Shown here: positions 8,382-15,451 of the stretch, in pieces
Layout of the letters: each line of letters opens with the position of its first letter
Numbering within the stretch: position 1 is the first letter of the stretch
Origin: Methanobrevibacter ruminantium
GTDB taxonomy: Archaea; Methanobacteriota; Methanobacteria; Methanobacteriales; Methanobacteriaceae
Reading direction: 5' to 3'
NCBI RefSeq assembly: GCF_016294135.1
Contig: NZ_JAEDCO010000020.1
Span: forward strand, 1 to 30,263
DNA: 30,263 nt
Made by a program: the position numbers and the translations under genes
The notes under the pieces: model-generated
Seen by the model: only the letters and a program-made list of their open reading frames with translations
Database searches by the model: none
Told to the model about the DNA's origin: nothing

Positions 8382-9191
8382 ATGAATAAAACAATTACTA
8401 TGATTAGAATAGTGGCGGGTTTAGGAGAAAATGAAAATATCATTAAGGCTTCTAACGAACTCAATGAGATTGATGACTTGGAAATAACTTTAGTTAAAAC
8501 TGAAGATGAACTCATAGAAGCATTCAAAAATCCGGAAATAGATGCGGTTATCAGAGGATCTCTAAAGGCATCTAAAGTAGTTAAAGCCATTAAAGATTTC
8601 AAATCAAGTCAAACAATCAACAGAACCACTTATATCAATACAGAAGATGATGAAAGCTTTTCCAATAATTATGAATTCCTTCTTGCTCCTGTAGGCATTG
8701 ATGAAGGAAAGAACATAGAAGAAAAAATTATATTGGCTGTTCAAGCAGCTAATTTTATTCAATACCTTGGAAAGAAGCCTAAAATAGCTGTTTTGGCTGA
8801 AGGAAGAAAAGATGATTTGGGAAGAAGCGAGAGAATCGATGAAAGCCTAATATCTTCTGAAGAATTGACAAACAGATTAATAGAGACTTTCAAGGAATTG
8901 GATAATTTCGATAATGATAGTGATGAGATATCCGAGAATTATTCAATTAAAAACTATTACATTCTCTTGGAACAGGCTATTGAAGATGGCTATAACATCA
9001 TTCTTGCAAATGATGGCATCTTTGGAAACATCATGTTCAGGACACTTGTGCTTCTTGACAAATGGCCAAGCTATGGTGCTGTAACACTTGGAATAGATGA
9101 GATATTCATTGATACAAGCCGTGACCAAACTGTTGAAGGTTATGTAAGAAGCTTAAAGTTAGCTTATAATCTTGCTAAATTAAGGGGATAA
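8382..9191 (+). CDS. mtxX: MtxX / methanogenesis marker protein 4
   Basis: The 269-residue protein resembles the MtxX family (methanogenesis marker 4, COG4002). It has the phosphotransacetylase-like fold but unknown catalysis; the old 'methyltransferase' name is not well founded. Recognisable segments are VAGLGENENIIKA near the start, AVIRGSLKASKVV (55-67), FLLAPVGIDEGKNIEEK (98-115), IAVLAEGRKDDLGRSERIDES (134-154), and ILANDGIFGNIMFRTLVLL (206-225). The phosphotransacetylase-like glycine-rich loops are kept. No ribosome site precedes the ATG at 8382, and a TATA-like TTTTTTATAAAA lies only about 20 bases upstream. A leaderless start at the ATG at 8400 (MIRIVAGLGEN) is a real alternative. Confidence 0.8.
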   Translation: MNKTITMIRIVAGLGENENIIKASNELNEIDDLEITLVKTEDELIEAFKNPEIDAVIRGSLKASKVVKAIKDFKSSQTINRTTYINTEDDESFSNNYEFLLAPVGIDEGKNIEEKIILAVQAANFIQYLGKKPKIAVLAEGRKDDLGRSERIDESLISSEELTNRLIETFKELDNFDNDSDEISENYSIKNYYILLEQAIEDGYNIILANDGIFGNIMFRTLVLLDKWPSYGAVTLGIDEIFIDTSRDQTVEGYVRSLKLAYNLAKLRG

Positions 9192-9275
9192 TCCTATTTT
9201 TTACTTTTTTTTAAAACTTTAAGAACTATTTTTTTTTTTAAAAAATTTATATAAAACTATTTAAATTATTTTTTT

Positions 9276-9285
9276 TATATATAAT
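9276..9285 (+). promoter_or_regulatory. TATA box for the cis-prenyltransferase gene
   Basis: TATATATAAT lies about 90 bases before the TTG start. It predicts a transcript start near 9310 and a leader of roughly 65 bases. Confidence 0.4.
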
Positions 9286-9375
9286 ACTAATAGAATTACT
9301 TCATTAAGTAATAGTTAAATAAAATTGTAAACTTCAAAAAAATAAAAAATAAAAAAAATATTATGGGGAATTATT

Positions 9376-10140
9376 TTGCCACCAAAATTTTTATACAGTA
9401 TCTATGAAAAGCGTCTAATGAATGAATTAGACCCTAATAGAATGCCAAAGCATGTAGCTATTATCATGGACGGCAATAGAAGATACTCTAAGATTCAAGG
9501 AAATATGGAGGTTATCAAGGGCCATGAAATTGGTGTAGATACCTTAGAGAAGGTTCTTGACTGGAGTATTGATTTAGGAATTGAAATTGTAACCGCTTAT
9601 GCATTTTCAACTGAAAACTTCAATAGACCTCAGCATGAAGTTGAAGGATTGATGAATCTTTTCGTAAAGAACTTCAAGAGAATTGTTAACCATGAAAAGA
9701 TTCACAGGAACAAGGTTCGTGTTAAGGTTGTAGGAAGAACTGAACTCTTGCCTGATAGCGTACGGGAAGCTATTAGGGAAGCTGAAGAGGCTACAAAGGA
9801 TTATGATGAAAGACTTTTCAACTTGGCTATCGGTTATGACGGCAGATTGGAAATCGTTGATGCAATCAAGAAAATATCTAAGCAAGTGAAAGATGGCGAG
9901 ATTTCCATTGATGACATTGATGAGGATATGGTCAGCCAGAATCTTTACACTGAAGGCCTTGAAGATCCAAGTCTCATTATTAGGACAAGTGGAGAAGAAA
10001 GACTTAGTGGTTTCCTCTTATGGCAATCTTCTTACTCCGAGCTTTATTTCTGTGATAGCTTATGGCCAGAGTTAAGGAAAGTTGACTATTTAAGAGCCAT
10101 TAGGGATTATCAAGCAAGAGACAGACGTTTTGGAGTCTAA
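9376..10140 (+). CDS. uppS: Polyprenyl diphosphate synthase (cis-prenyltransferase, UppS family)
   Basis: This enzyme adds isopentenyl units in cis to an allylic primer (geranylgeranyl diphosphate in archaea). It makes the long lipid carrier used for pseudomurein and glycoprotein assembly at the membrane. The 254 residues carry the full signature: HVAIIMDGNRRYSK with catalytic D32 (26-39), GHEIGVDTLEKVLDW (50-64), VTAYAFSTENFNRP (73-86), and the C-terminal IIRTSGEERLSGFLLWQSSYSELYF block with its essential RTSGE and E residues. The start is TTG, seven bases after GGGG; an out-of-frame ATG overlaps the site. Monocistronic. Confidence 0.94.
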   Translation: MPPKFLYSIYEKRLMNELDPNRMPKHVAIIMDGNRRYSKIQGNMEVIKGHEIGVDTLEKVLDWSIDLGIEIVTAYAFSTENFNRPQHEVEGLMNLFVKNFKRIVNHEKIHRNKVRVKVVGRTELLPDSVREAIREAEEATKDYDERLFNLAIGYDGRLEIVDAIKKISKQVKDGEISIDDIDEDMVSQNLYTEGLEDPSLIIRTSGEERLSGFLLWQSSYSELYFCDSLWPELRKVDYLRAIRDYQARDRRFGV

Positions 10141-10172
10141 ATTTATTCTTTCTTTTTTATCTTTTTTTAACA

Positions 10173-10210
<38 letters not shown>

Positions 10211-10230
10211 TTATTTTTATTGTGATTATT

Positions 10231-10281
10231 ATGATAGATACGCACTTCAACATTGAGGTATACATGATAAAAATCTGTTAA
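10231..10281 (+). pseudogene. Remnant copy of the tatD translation start
   Basis: A 16-codon ORF starts ATGATAGATACGCACTTC and encodes MIDTHFNIEVYMIKIC. The real tatD at 10355 starts ATGATAGATACACATTGC and encodes MIDTHCHIDF. About 20 of 26 aligned bases match, and GTGAT lies four or three bases before each ATG. The likeness ends after about nine codons. It looks like a decayed duplicate of the tatD initiation region; a small upstream ORF is the alternative. Confidence 0.5.
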
Positions 10282-10354
10282 ATTTTTGTTGAAATTTTAT
10301 CAAAAATATGTAAAAAATATATTACATTTATAACATTGCTACATAAGTGATACG

Positions 10355-11116
10355 ATGATAGATACACATTGCCATATAGATTTTGATGAATTTGATGAAG
10401 ATAGGGATAAGGTTATATCCAGAGCTAAAGAGAAGCTCAATGCTGTCATCAATTCAGGGTATGGTTTGGAAAGCAATGCAAAGGCATTGGCTCTTTCAAA
10501 GGAGTATGAAGGATTTGTTTATCCAACCTTCGGATTCCATCCTGTATCATCCCAGAACTCTCCTCAAGAGGAGATAGATGCAGCACATAAGCAGATGATT
10601 GACCATCTTGATGAGATTTTGGCAGTTGGGGAAGTTGGAATGGATTTCTTCTATTGCACAGACAAGGCATTGAGAGCTCGCCAGCAGGAAATCTTCACAG
10701 GATTTATTGAAATTGCAAATGAATACAAGAAACCATTGCTTATTCACGGAAGGGACTGTGAAAAGAAGATATTCAATTTGCTAAAGGATTATGATGATAT
10801 TCCTAAAGTGATCTATCATTGTTATGGAGGTAGCCTGAAGACAGCAAGGAAGATCTTGGATATGGAAGACCATTACCTAAGCTGTTCGACTATGGTATGC
10901 TACAGTCCGAGACATCAAGACCTTTTCAAGGAAATTCCACTTGAAAGAATCTTGACTGAAACTGACAGCCCATACTTGGCAATGACCAAGGATGAAAGGA
11001 ATGAACCTGCAAATGTTGCACTTGCAGTTGAGAAATTAGCTGAATTGCATGAAACTAGTGTGGATGATGTATCTCTACAAACTGAAAAGAATGCAAGATA
11101 TGTATTTGACATATAA
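10355..11116 (+). CDS. tatD: TatD family metal-dependent hydrolase (DNase)
   Basis: TatD enzymes are metal-dependent amidohydrolase-fold nucleases acting on DNA 3' ends or damaged nucleotides. The 253-residue protein carries all ligands: H5 and H7 in THCHID, E93 in AVGEVGMDF, H131 in LLIHGRD, H155 in VIYHCYGG, and D204 in TETDSPYL. FGFHPV at 59-64 is also typical. The start has a weak GTGAT site. A truncated look-alike of its own first codons lies 124 bases upstream. The next gene is 87 bases downstream on the same strand. Confidence 0.94.
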   Translation: MIDTHCHIDFDEFDEDRDKVISRAKEKLNAVINSGYGLESNAKALALSKEYEGFVYPTFGFHPVSSQNSPQEEIDAAHKQMIDHLDEILAVGEVGMDFFYCTDKALRARQQEIFTGFIEIANEYKKPLLIHGRDCEKKIFNLLKDYDDIPKVIYHCYGGSLKTARKILDMEDHYLSCSTMVCYSPRHQDLFKEIPLERILTETDSPYLAMTKDERNEPANVALAVEKLAELHETSVDDVSLQTEKNARYVFDI

Positions 11117-11202
11117 TTTTAACGGAACGATTGATTAAACTGATGTTTATAAAAATTATTTAATTTTCATTATTCTATTATTGAATTTAAAGGTATGGTA
11201 TT

Positions 11203-11883
11203 ATGAAACCTTATGTAATCCTTAATGCAGCTATGACATTGGATGGAAAAATAGCTACAAAAACTGGAAGTTCTGAAATTTCAGGCAAAGAAGATCTTGA
11301 ACGTGTTCATGAAATCAGAAAGGAAGTTGATGGCATTATGGTAGGAATTGGAACCGTTCTTGCAGATGACCCAAGACTTACCGTTCATAAGATTAATGCA
11401 AGAAAAGAGGACAATCCGGTTAGGGTTGTAGTTGACAATAAGGCAAGGACTCCACTTGATTTTCGGATATTGGATGATGATGCTGAAACAATCATTGCAG
11501 TAAGCAGCATTTGTGATGAGAATAATCCTGATTCTGATGAGGATGCAGTTCTAAGGGCTAAGGAGCTTTCCAAAAGAGCAAATGTTTTCTATTCCTCTAA
11601 GGAATCTGTTGATTTAGTTGAATTTATGGAGCATTTGTATTCAAAAGGAATTGAAACCCTTATGCTTGAAGGGGGATCCACACTTAACTTTTCCATGATA
11701 CGTGAAAATCTTATTGATGAAGTGAGGATATGCATAGCTCCTATGATTGTTGGAGGAAAGGATTCCAAAACCTTCTTCGATGGGGAAGGATTCGATTATA
11801 TGAAGGAAGCCATTCCATTGAAATTGGAAAAGTATTATCCTTTGGGAAAGGACTTTGTTATGGAATATAATGTTTTAAAATAA
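11203..11883 (+). CDS. 2,5-diamino-6-(ribosylamino)pyrimidinone 5'-phosphate reductase (archaeal riboflavin/F420 pathway)
   Basis: This RibD-C / dihydrofolate-reductase-fold enzyme uses NAD(P)H to reduce the ribosyl group of the pyrimidine intermediate to ribityl before deamination. The pathway supplies riboflavin and the deazaflavin of F420. The 226 residues match the stand-alone archaeal form (MJ0671 type). Landmarks are PYVILNAAMTLDGKIATKTGSSEIS at the start, VDGIMVGIGTVLADDPRLTV (46-65), PVRVVVDNKART (76-87), ETLMLEGGSTLNFSMIRENLIDEV (149-172) and IAPMIVGGKDSKTFFDGEGF. An AAGGT site precedes the ATG. No fused deaminase domain is present, as expected in archaea. Confidence 0.92.
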   Translation: MKPYVILNAAMTLDGKIATKTGSSEISGKEDLERVHEIRKEVDGIMVGIGTVLADDPRLTVHKINARKEDNPVRVVVDNKARTPLDFRILDDDAETIIAVSSICDENNPDSDEDAVLRAKELSKRANVFYSSKESVDLVEFMEHLYSKGIETLMLEGGSTLNFSMIRENLIDEVRICIAPMIVGGKDSKTFFDGEGFDYMKEAIPLKLEKYYPLGKDFVMEYNVLK

Positions 11884-12009
11884 GTTTTCCTTTTTTTTAA
11901 TTTTAAATCAGATTAATAAAATTATAAAAAAAGTTTTAAAAATAGTTTTAAAAAATAGTTTTAAAAAATAGCTGAATAAAAGAAATAAAATAATTAATAA
12001 TAAAATAAT

Positions 12010-12048
12010 GTAAAAGCAAACAAGTCTTTCTTCTTTGTTTGCTCTTAC
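12010..12048. other. Strong hairpin
   Basis: GTAA at 12010-12013 and AGCAAACAA at 12015-12023 pair with TTGTTTGCT at 12035-12043 and TTAC at 12045-12048; one A/C mismatch interrupts the stem and the loop is 11 bases. A T-rich stretch follows on the plus strand, so it may be a terminator or part of an RNA. Confidence 0.6.
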
Positions 12049-12422
12049 TTGTTTTTGAAATTTTGGTTTTCAAATTGAGGTTTTATTTTTCGTATCTTGA
12101 TATTTCCACCTCTAATTTTTATTTTCGATTTGTGCGATTTGTTTTTCTTTTTTTGATTTGAAATATAGATTGAAGCAATGTTTTGTCGAATGATTTTAGT
12201 TTAATTCCATGCTAAAATACATTTTTTTTTTACAAATTTTGCTTAAATTTAGTTTTTTTGATTAATTCAAAGATTAATCATGTTCAACAGCTTAATTAAT
12301 TGCAAATGCAATTAATACGTTTTTTGTTAAAATGTCTTAATTTAAGTTAATTAGTCCATTCTAACACTTTTGGAGATATTCAGGTTCATTTTTTCTTTGG
12401 ATTTTGATAGTATTCATTTTAA

Positions 12423-12447
12423 TCCAGTATCGATTTTCGATGCTGGA
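12423..12447. other. Strong hairpin with TTT loop
   Basis: TCCAGTATCGA pairs with TCGATGCTGGA around a TTT loop, eleven pairs with one G-U if transcribed on the plus strand. It lies about 85 bases before the first DtxR-type operator. Confidence 0.6.
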
Positions 12448-12532
12448 GTTGTCCCAAATATCTATATTAATATTTGTTCTTATAGTATATAACTGTTTGC
12501 ATATTTACTAACATTTTCTATATGTGCAAATA

Positions 12533-12548
12533 TTTAGGCATACCTAAA
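12533..12548. promoter_or_regulatory. DtxR-type operator 1
   Basis: TTTAGG-CATA-CCTAAA has the TTAGG-N4-CCTAA core of DtxR/IdeR-family metal repressor sites. It lies directly upstream of the TATA box at 12551-12559, where a bound regulator would cover the BRE/TATA region. Confidence 0.65.
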
Positions 12549-12550
12549 CA

Positions 12551-12559
12551 TTTATATAT
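12551..12559 (+). promoter_or_regulatory. TATA box of the 32-residue protein gene
   Basis: TTTATATAT sits between two DtxR-type operators. Archaeal spacing places the transcript start near 12580, giving a leader of about 130 bases before the TTG start at 12713. Confidence 0.55.
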
Positions 12560-12586
12560 GATGAAAACAAACTATAATTAAAGATA

Positions 12587-12602
12587 TTTAGGTACACCTA
12601 AA
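12587..12602. promoter_or_regulatory. DtxR-type operator 2
   Basis: TTTAGG-TACA-CCTAAA extends to eight-base perfect arms (12586-12603). It lies just after the predicted transcript start, 54 bases centre to centre from operator 1. That pair arrangement fits repression by blocking both TBP/TFB binding and polymerase. Confidence 0.68.
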
Positions 12603-12708
12603 TTTTAAGGAATCGCCTACAAGTAAAAAGAATAATGTCATTAATCACTCCAAATTAAAATCAAGTCCTTAAAATTTTTGTACTTTTGTCTTTAATTCTC
12701 GGAGGTGA
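12600..12708 (+). promoter_or_regulatory. Foldable leader with possible anti-Shine-Dalgarno
   Basis: AAATTTTAAGGA at 12600-12611 is perfectly complementary to TCCTTAAAATTT at 12666-12677, a 12-pair stem closing a 54-base loop. Inside the loop TCACTCC at 12645-12651 could pair, with one bulge, to the GGAGGTGA ribosome site at 12701-12708. The layout suggests translation control on top of the metal-type operators. This is an inference from base pairing only. Confidence 0.45.
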
Positions 12709-12712
12709 AATA

Positions 12713-12811
12713 TTGGGAAGAACCAAAAGTGGAATTTGTGGTAAAAAGCAGATTAAACCGACTAAACGAGAAAGAAAAAGAGATCCAAAAGTTGTTACTT
12801 TCAGAGGATGA
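12713..12811 (+). CDS. Small basic protein, 32 residues, unknown function
   Basis: TTG at 12713 lies four bases after an almost perfect ribosome site, GGAGGTGA (12701-12708). The ORF encodes 32 residues beginning MGRTKSGICG and ending DPKVVTFRG, with 11 Lys/Arg and a single cysteine, C9. I do not recognise the family. The promoter carries two DtxR-type operators, so expression probably responds to iron or manganese. With no membrane segment and high basicity it may bind RNA, DNA or a protein partner. The strong ribosome site is the main evidence that it is translated. Confidence 0.55.
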   Translation: MGRTKSGICGKKQIKPTKRERKRDPKVVTFRG

Positions 12812-13230
12812 TTTTTGGAAATGACCTTCAATAGTTCTGAACTTATTAAAACTTTATGTGCTGTATATGCTCTAACAACAAAACATTACTGGAAAATTTA
12901 TCTTCAAAATTTCAATCAAATCAAAACACACATCCAAAATAAATTCACTATAAAATTTTCCAAAATCGCTCAAATCAAATCAATCAAATCTAGAGCTTGT
13001 ATAAAAAAAGTTTTAATTTCTAAATATTTTATTTAGAATTCGATTAATTGGCAAACAAAAAGGATTTATTCTTTTTTGTTGCTGGTTGATGATTGCTGTT
13101 TTTCAAGATTTTTTTTATTTACTATTTTTTTAAATTATTTTTAAAACTTTATTGATGATGTTTTATATATGCATATATAATTAGTTAAAAAAATTTATTA
13201 TAATTATTATTTTATTTAAAAGGTGAAAAT
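12812..13230 (+). other. Intergenic region with hairpin terminator and palindromic promoter
   Basis: After the 32-residue gene the sequence is AT-rich. A bulged hairpin, GCAAACAAAAAG (13051-13062) against CTTTTTTGTTGC (13071-13082), precedes poly-T runs near 13111 and probably ends the transcript. The perfect 18-base palindrome TTATATATGCATATATAA at 13163-13180 contains the TATA box of the next small gene. A 73-codon open frame at 12815-13036 is not supported well enough to call. Confidence 0.4.
13163..13180. promoter_or_regulatory. Palindromic TATA promoter of the 49-residue gene
   Basis: An 18-base perfect palindrome, TATATATGCATATATA at its core, lies 50 bases before the ATG at 13231. It can serve as TATA box in either direction and could also be an operator. 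Confidence 0.5.
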
Positions 13231-13380
13231 ATGGGAAATATGGCTGAAGCAAGAAGAAAAATGCATGAAAGGGATGAAAGGGTAAAGAAGGAAAACAAGT
13301 CTGAAGTCAAGAAAATAAGAAATTTCTTCTTTGGCTGTTGCAACGATAAGGAAAGCAGAAATGTCAAGGAACACAAATAA
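13231..13380 (+). CDS. Small charged protein with FFFGCC motif, 49 residues, unknown function
   Basis: The ATG at 13231 follows AAAGGTGA by four bases, a good ribosome site. The 49-residue product has a strongly charged helix-like N-terminal half (MGNMAEARRKMHERDERVKK), a short hydrophobic FFFGCC motif at residues 32-37, and a charged tail ending EHK. The CC pair might bind metal or be modified. I do not recognise the family. An internal ATG at 13240 (MAEARRKM) is an alternative start. It is followed by poly-T and tandem repeats. Confidence 0.65.
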   Translation: MGNMAEARRKMHERDERVKKENKSEVKKIRNFFFGCCNDKESRNVKEHK

Positions 13381-13423
13381 TTTCTAAAACACTATTTTTT
13401 TTTAAAAAAAGAATTTTTTTTTA

Positions 13424-13521
13424 ATAATATTAAAGTAAAAAAAGCATTTAATTTATTCTTTTATAATATTAAAGTAAAAAAAGAGTATTTATTATTTTTT
13501 TATAAAATAAAAGTAAAAAAG
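13424..13521. repeat. 39-base tandem repeat, about 2.5 copies
   Basis: The 21-base block ATAATATTAAAGTAAAAAAAG (shown in part: ATAATATTAAAG then TAAAAAAAG) occurs at 13424 and 13463, with a degenerate third copy at 13502, spaced by exactly 39 bases. It lies between the convergent 49-residue gene and the PHP gene. Confidence 0.8.
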
Positions 13522-13537
13522 TAAGGATATGGAATAA

Positions 13538-14209
13538 TTAAAGGTTTATTCCATTTCTTTTTAAGATTTTTCTAGGATTATCAACGGTAGCTTTCAACAC
13601 TTCTTCTTTTGTCATTCCCGCTCCTAATCCTATTTCCATTGCTCTTTCAAATGTAATTAAATTGTCAGGGGAATGGGTGTCTGTATCGATTAAGAGATCA
13701 TTTCCAACTTCTCTTGCAATGTTTGCTACGTGACCGTTTCCTAAGCAGTGGCCTTTTCTTGCACTGATTTCCAAAGCGACATCATTCTTTTTAGCAAGCT
13801 CTGCCTCTTCACGGGTAATGAGTCCAGGATGGCCTAAAATATCGATTTCCTTACAGTTAACAGCAGCAAAGTTGGTTCCTTCCACAACAGGTTCATTCAA
13901 TGTTTCACCATGAACAACAACAATCTTTGCACCTAATTCACGAGCCTTATCTGCAAGGTCTGGAATGGATTCAACAGGAGCATGAGTGATTTCAGCGCCT
14001 AAAACCACTGTAATGTCCCAGTTATTGTTTATATCATCAATTGCCGCGCTGATTTCAGGGATGGTATTGATGTTTGAGTAGTCAACATGGTCTGTGATAG
14101 CTATTGCTTCATGTCCAAGTACAAGTGCTCTTCTTGCAAGTTCAGATGGCAAAAGCTCTCCATCACTGAATAAGCTGTGCATATGTAAATCAATTCTTTT
14201 ATAATTCAA
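13538..14209 (-). CDS. PHP domain phosphoesterase (histidinol-phosphatase-like)
   Basis: The 223-residue protein is a PHP-fold metal-dependent phosphoesterase of the COG1387 type. Metal ligands are visible in RIDLHMHSLFSDGELLP (H9, H11), AIAITDHVDYSN (D40, H41), LGAEITHAPVE, KIVVVHGETL, DILGHPGL and LIDTDTHSPDNL. The family includes histidinol phosphatases; hisD is about 6 kb away, so a histidine role is possible but unproven. The start is TTG at 14209, about ten bases after GGAGAG. Confidence 0.85.
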   Translation of the reverse strand: MNYKRIDLHMHSLFSDGELLPSELARRALVLGHEAIAITDHVDYSNINTIPEISAAIDDINNNWDITVVLGAEITHAPVESIPDLADKARELGAKIVVVHGETLNEPVVEGTNFAAVNCKEIDILGHPGLITREEAELAKKNDVALEISARKGHCLGNGHVANIAREVGNDLLIDTDTHSPDNLITFERAMEIGLGAGMTKEEVLKATVDNPRKILKRNGINL

Positions 14210-14438
14210 TAATATCTCTCCTTCGAGTAAAATAATTATAATTATAACTTTAATATGAATATTTTTTAGTATGTACTCATATTTTTTAATTTTCTTTTGA
14301 AATTTTTATAATTATAAACTTTTATAAATGTTAAAAATCTAATTTATATTAATTAAATAGAATTATATATTTAATATTTAATATTCTTATTCTTATAATT
14401 TATAAACTTATTATTTAATTGTCAAGTAGAGTGTTAAA

Positions 14439-15434
14439 ATGATTTCTGTATTTGTTCCATCTCATATCACTGGTTTCTTTAGCATTCTTGATAATGATGA
14501 CCCATTGCATAAAGGATCTTTAGGTGCAGGAGTGCTTTTGGATAAGGGTGTAATTACTGAAATAGACGAAAGCGATGAGTTTTCTGTTTCAATAAATGGA
14601 AAGAAAGATGAATACAATGAGGTAATTATTCTTAAGACCATAGAGCTTATGAAAAAGGATATTGAGTTTGACTTGAATAATGTCCTTATAAAGCAAACTA
14701 TTCAGGTTCCTATAGGATGCGGGTTTGGAACATCCGCTTCATCAGCTATAGGCACTGCCATTTGCATAAATGAACACTTTGAACTAGGACTATCCCTAGA
14801 GGAATGTGGCAAGTATGCCCACTTGGCAGAAGTTGAGCTTGGAACTGGTCTTGGAGATGTGATTGGAGAGCTTTCAAGGGGAATAGTTCTCAGGACAAAA
14901 CCGGGTGCTCCAGGTTATGGTGAGGCAAGATCAATTGTTCCACATGAGAAAACAGGTTTTGGAGTTTTTGAAGTCTTGAAATCAGATTTCTATGTAATAA
15001 CCAAGTCATTGGGAGAAATATCTACAGCTTCAATCATAGAAGACCCAAAGCATAGGAAGATAATTACACAAGTTGGATTGGAAATAGGAGAGGAATTCAA
15101 TAAGAAAGATGATGGAATAGTCATCGGTTCCAAATTCAAGAATAAGTTCAATGTAGCTGTTGACAGTGAATTCAATGAAGAGGAAACAATCAAGAAGTTC
15201 ATGAAGGCTTCCCTTTCATTTGCCAAAAGAACTCATCTGATAAGCGATGAGCTATTGGAAATAGTTCATAAACTCCATGGAAAGGTCCTTGGAAGTTCAA
15301 TGGCAATGTTGGGAAACACTGTATTTGCAATAGCGAATGAAGATCAAAAGCTTAAGTTGGAAGCGAAATATTATAATGAATTTGAATTCTATAAGATGGA
15401 TACTGAAGGAATCCGTATAATAAGTCATGATTAA
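14439..15434 (+). CDS. Pantoate kinase (archaeal coenzyme A biosynthesis)
   Basis: This GHMP-family kinase phosphorylates pantoate to 4-phosphopantoate, which phosphopantothenate synthetase joins to beta-alanine. Archaea use this route instead of PanC and PanK. The 331-residue protein begins VFVPSHITGFFSILDNDDPL, the archaeal PoK form of GHMP motif 1. The ATP loop PIGCGFGTSASSAIGTA spans residues 91-107. VELGTGLGDVIGE follows near residue 130, and the C-terminal GSSMAMLGNTVFAI is GHMP motif 3. A methyltransferase-like gene follows within 17 bases, so the two form an operon. Confidence 0.92.
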   Translation: MISVFVPSHITGFFSILDNDDPLHKGSLGAGVLLDKGVITEIDESDEFSVSINGKKDEYNEVIILKTIELMKKDIEFDLNNVLIKQTIQVPIGCGFGTSASSAIGTAICINEHFELGLSLEECGKYAHLAEVELGTGLGDVIGELSRGIVLRTKPGAPGYGEARSIVPHEKTGFGVFEVLKSDFYVITKSLGEISTASIIEDPKHRKIITQVGLEIGEEFNKKDDGIVIGSKFKNKFNVAVDSEFNEEETIKKFMKASLSFAKRTHLISDELLEIVHKLHGKVLGSSMAMLGNTVFAIANEDQKLKLEAKYYNEFEFYKMDTEGIRIISHD

Positions 15435-15451
15435 TTAATGGGGTGATATTA

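Larger units (their letters stand above)
11884..12532. other. Gene-free region rich in hairpins
   Basis: No ORF longer than a few codons with a ribosome site is found on either strand. Inverted repeats are dense: 12010-12048 (13-pair stem, one mismatch), 12193-12218 (7 pairs), 12260-12279 (7 pairs), 12295-12316 (9 pairs, AAAT loop) and 12423-12447 (11 pairs with one G-U, TTT loop). A tandem CGATTTGTG/CGATTTGTT lies at 12126-12143. It could hold a structured non-coding RNA or be a decayed locus. Confidence 0.45.

Noticed and set aside
12815..13036. 73-codon open frame after the 32-residue gene
   Set aside because: It starts with TTG, has only a weak GAGGATGAT-like site overlapping the previous stop, and its Ile/Lys/Asn-rich composition is what AT-rich non-coding DNA gives by chance.
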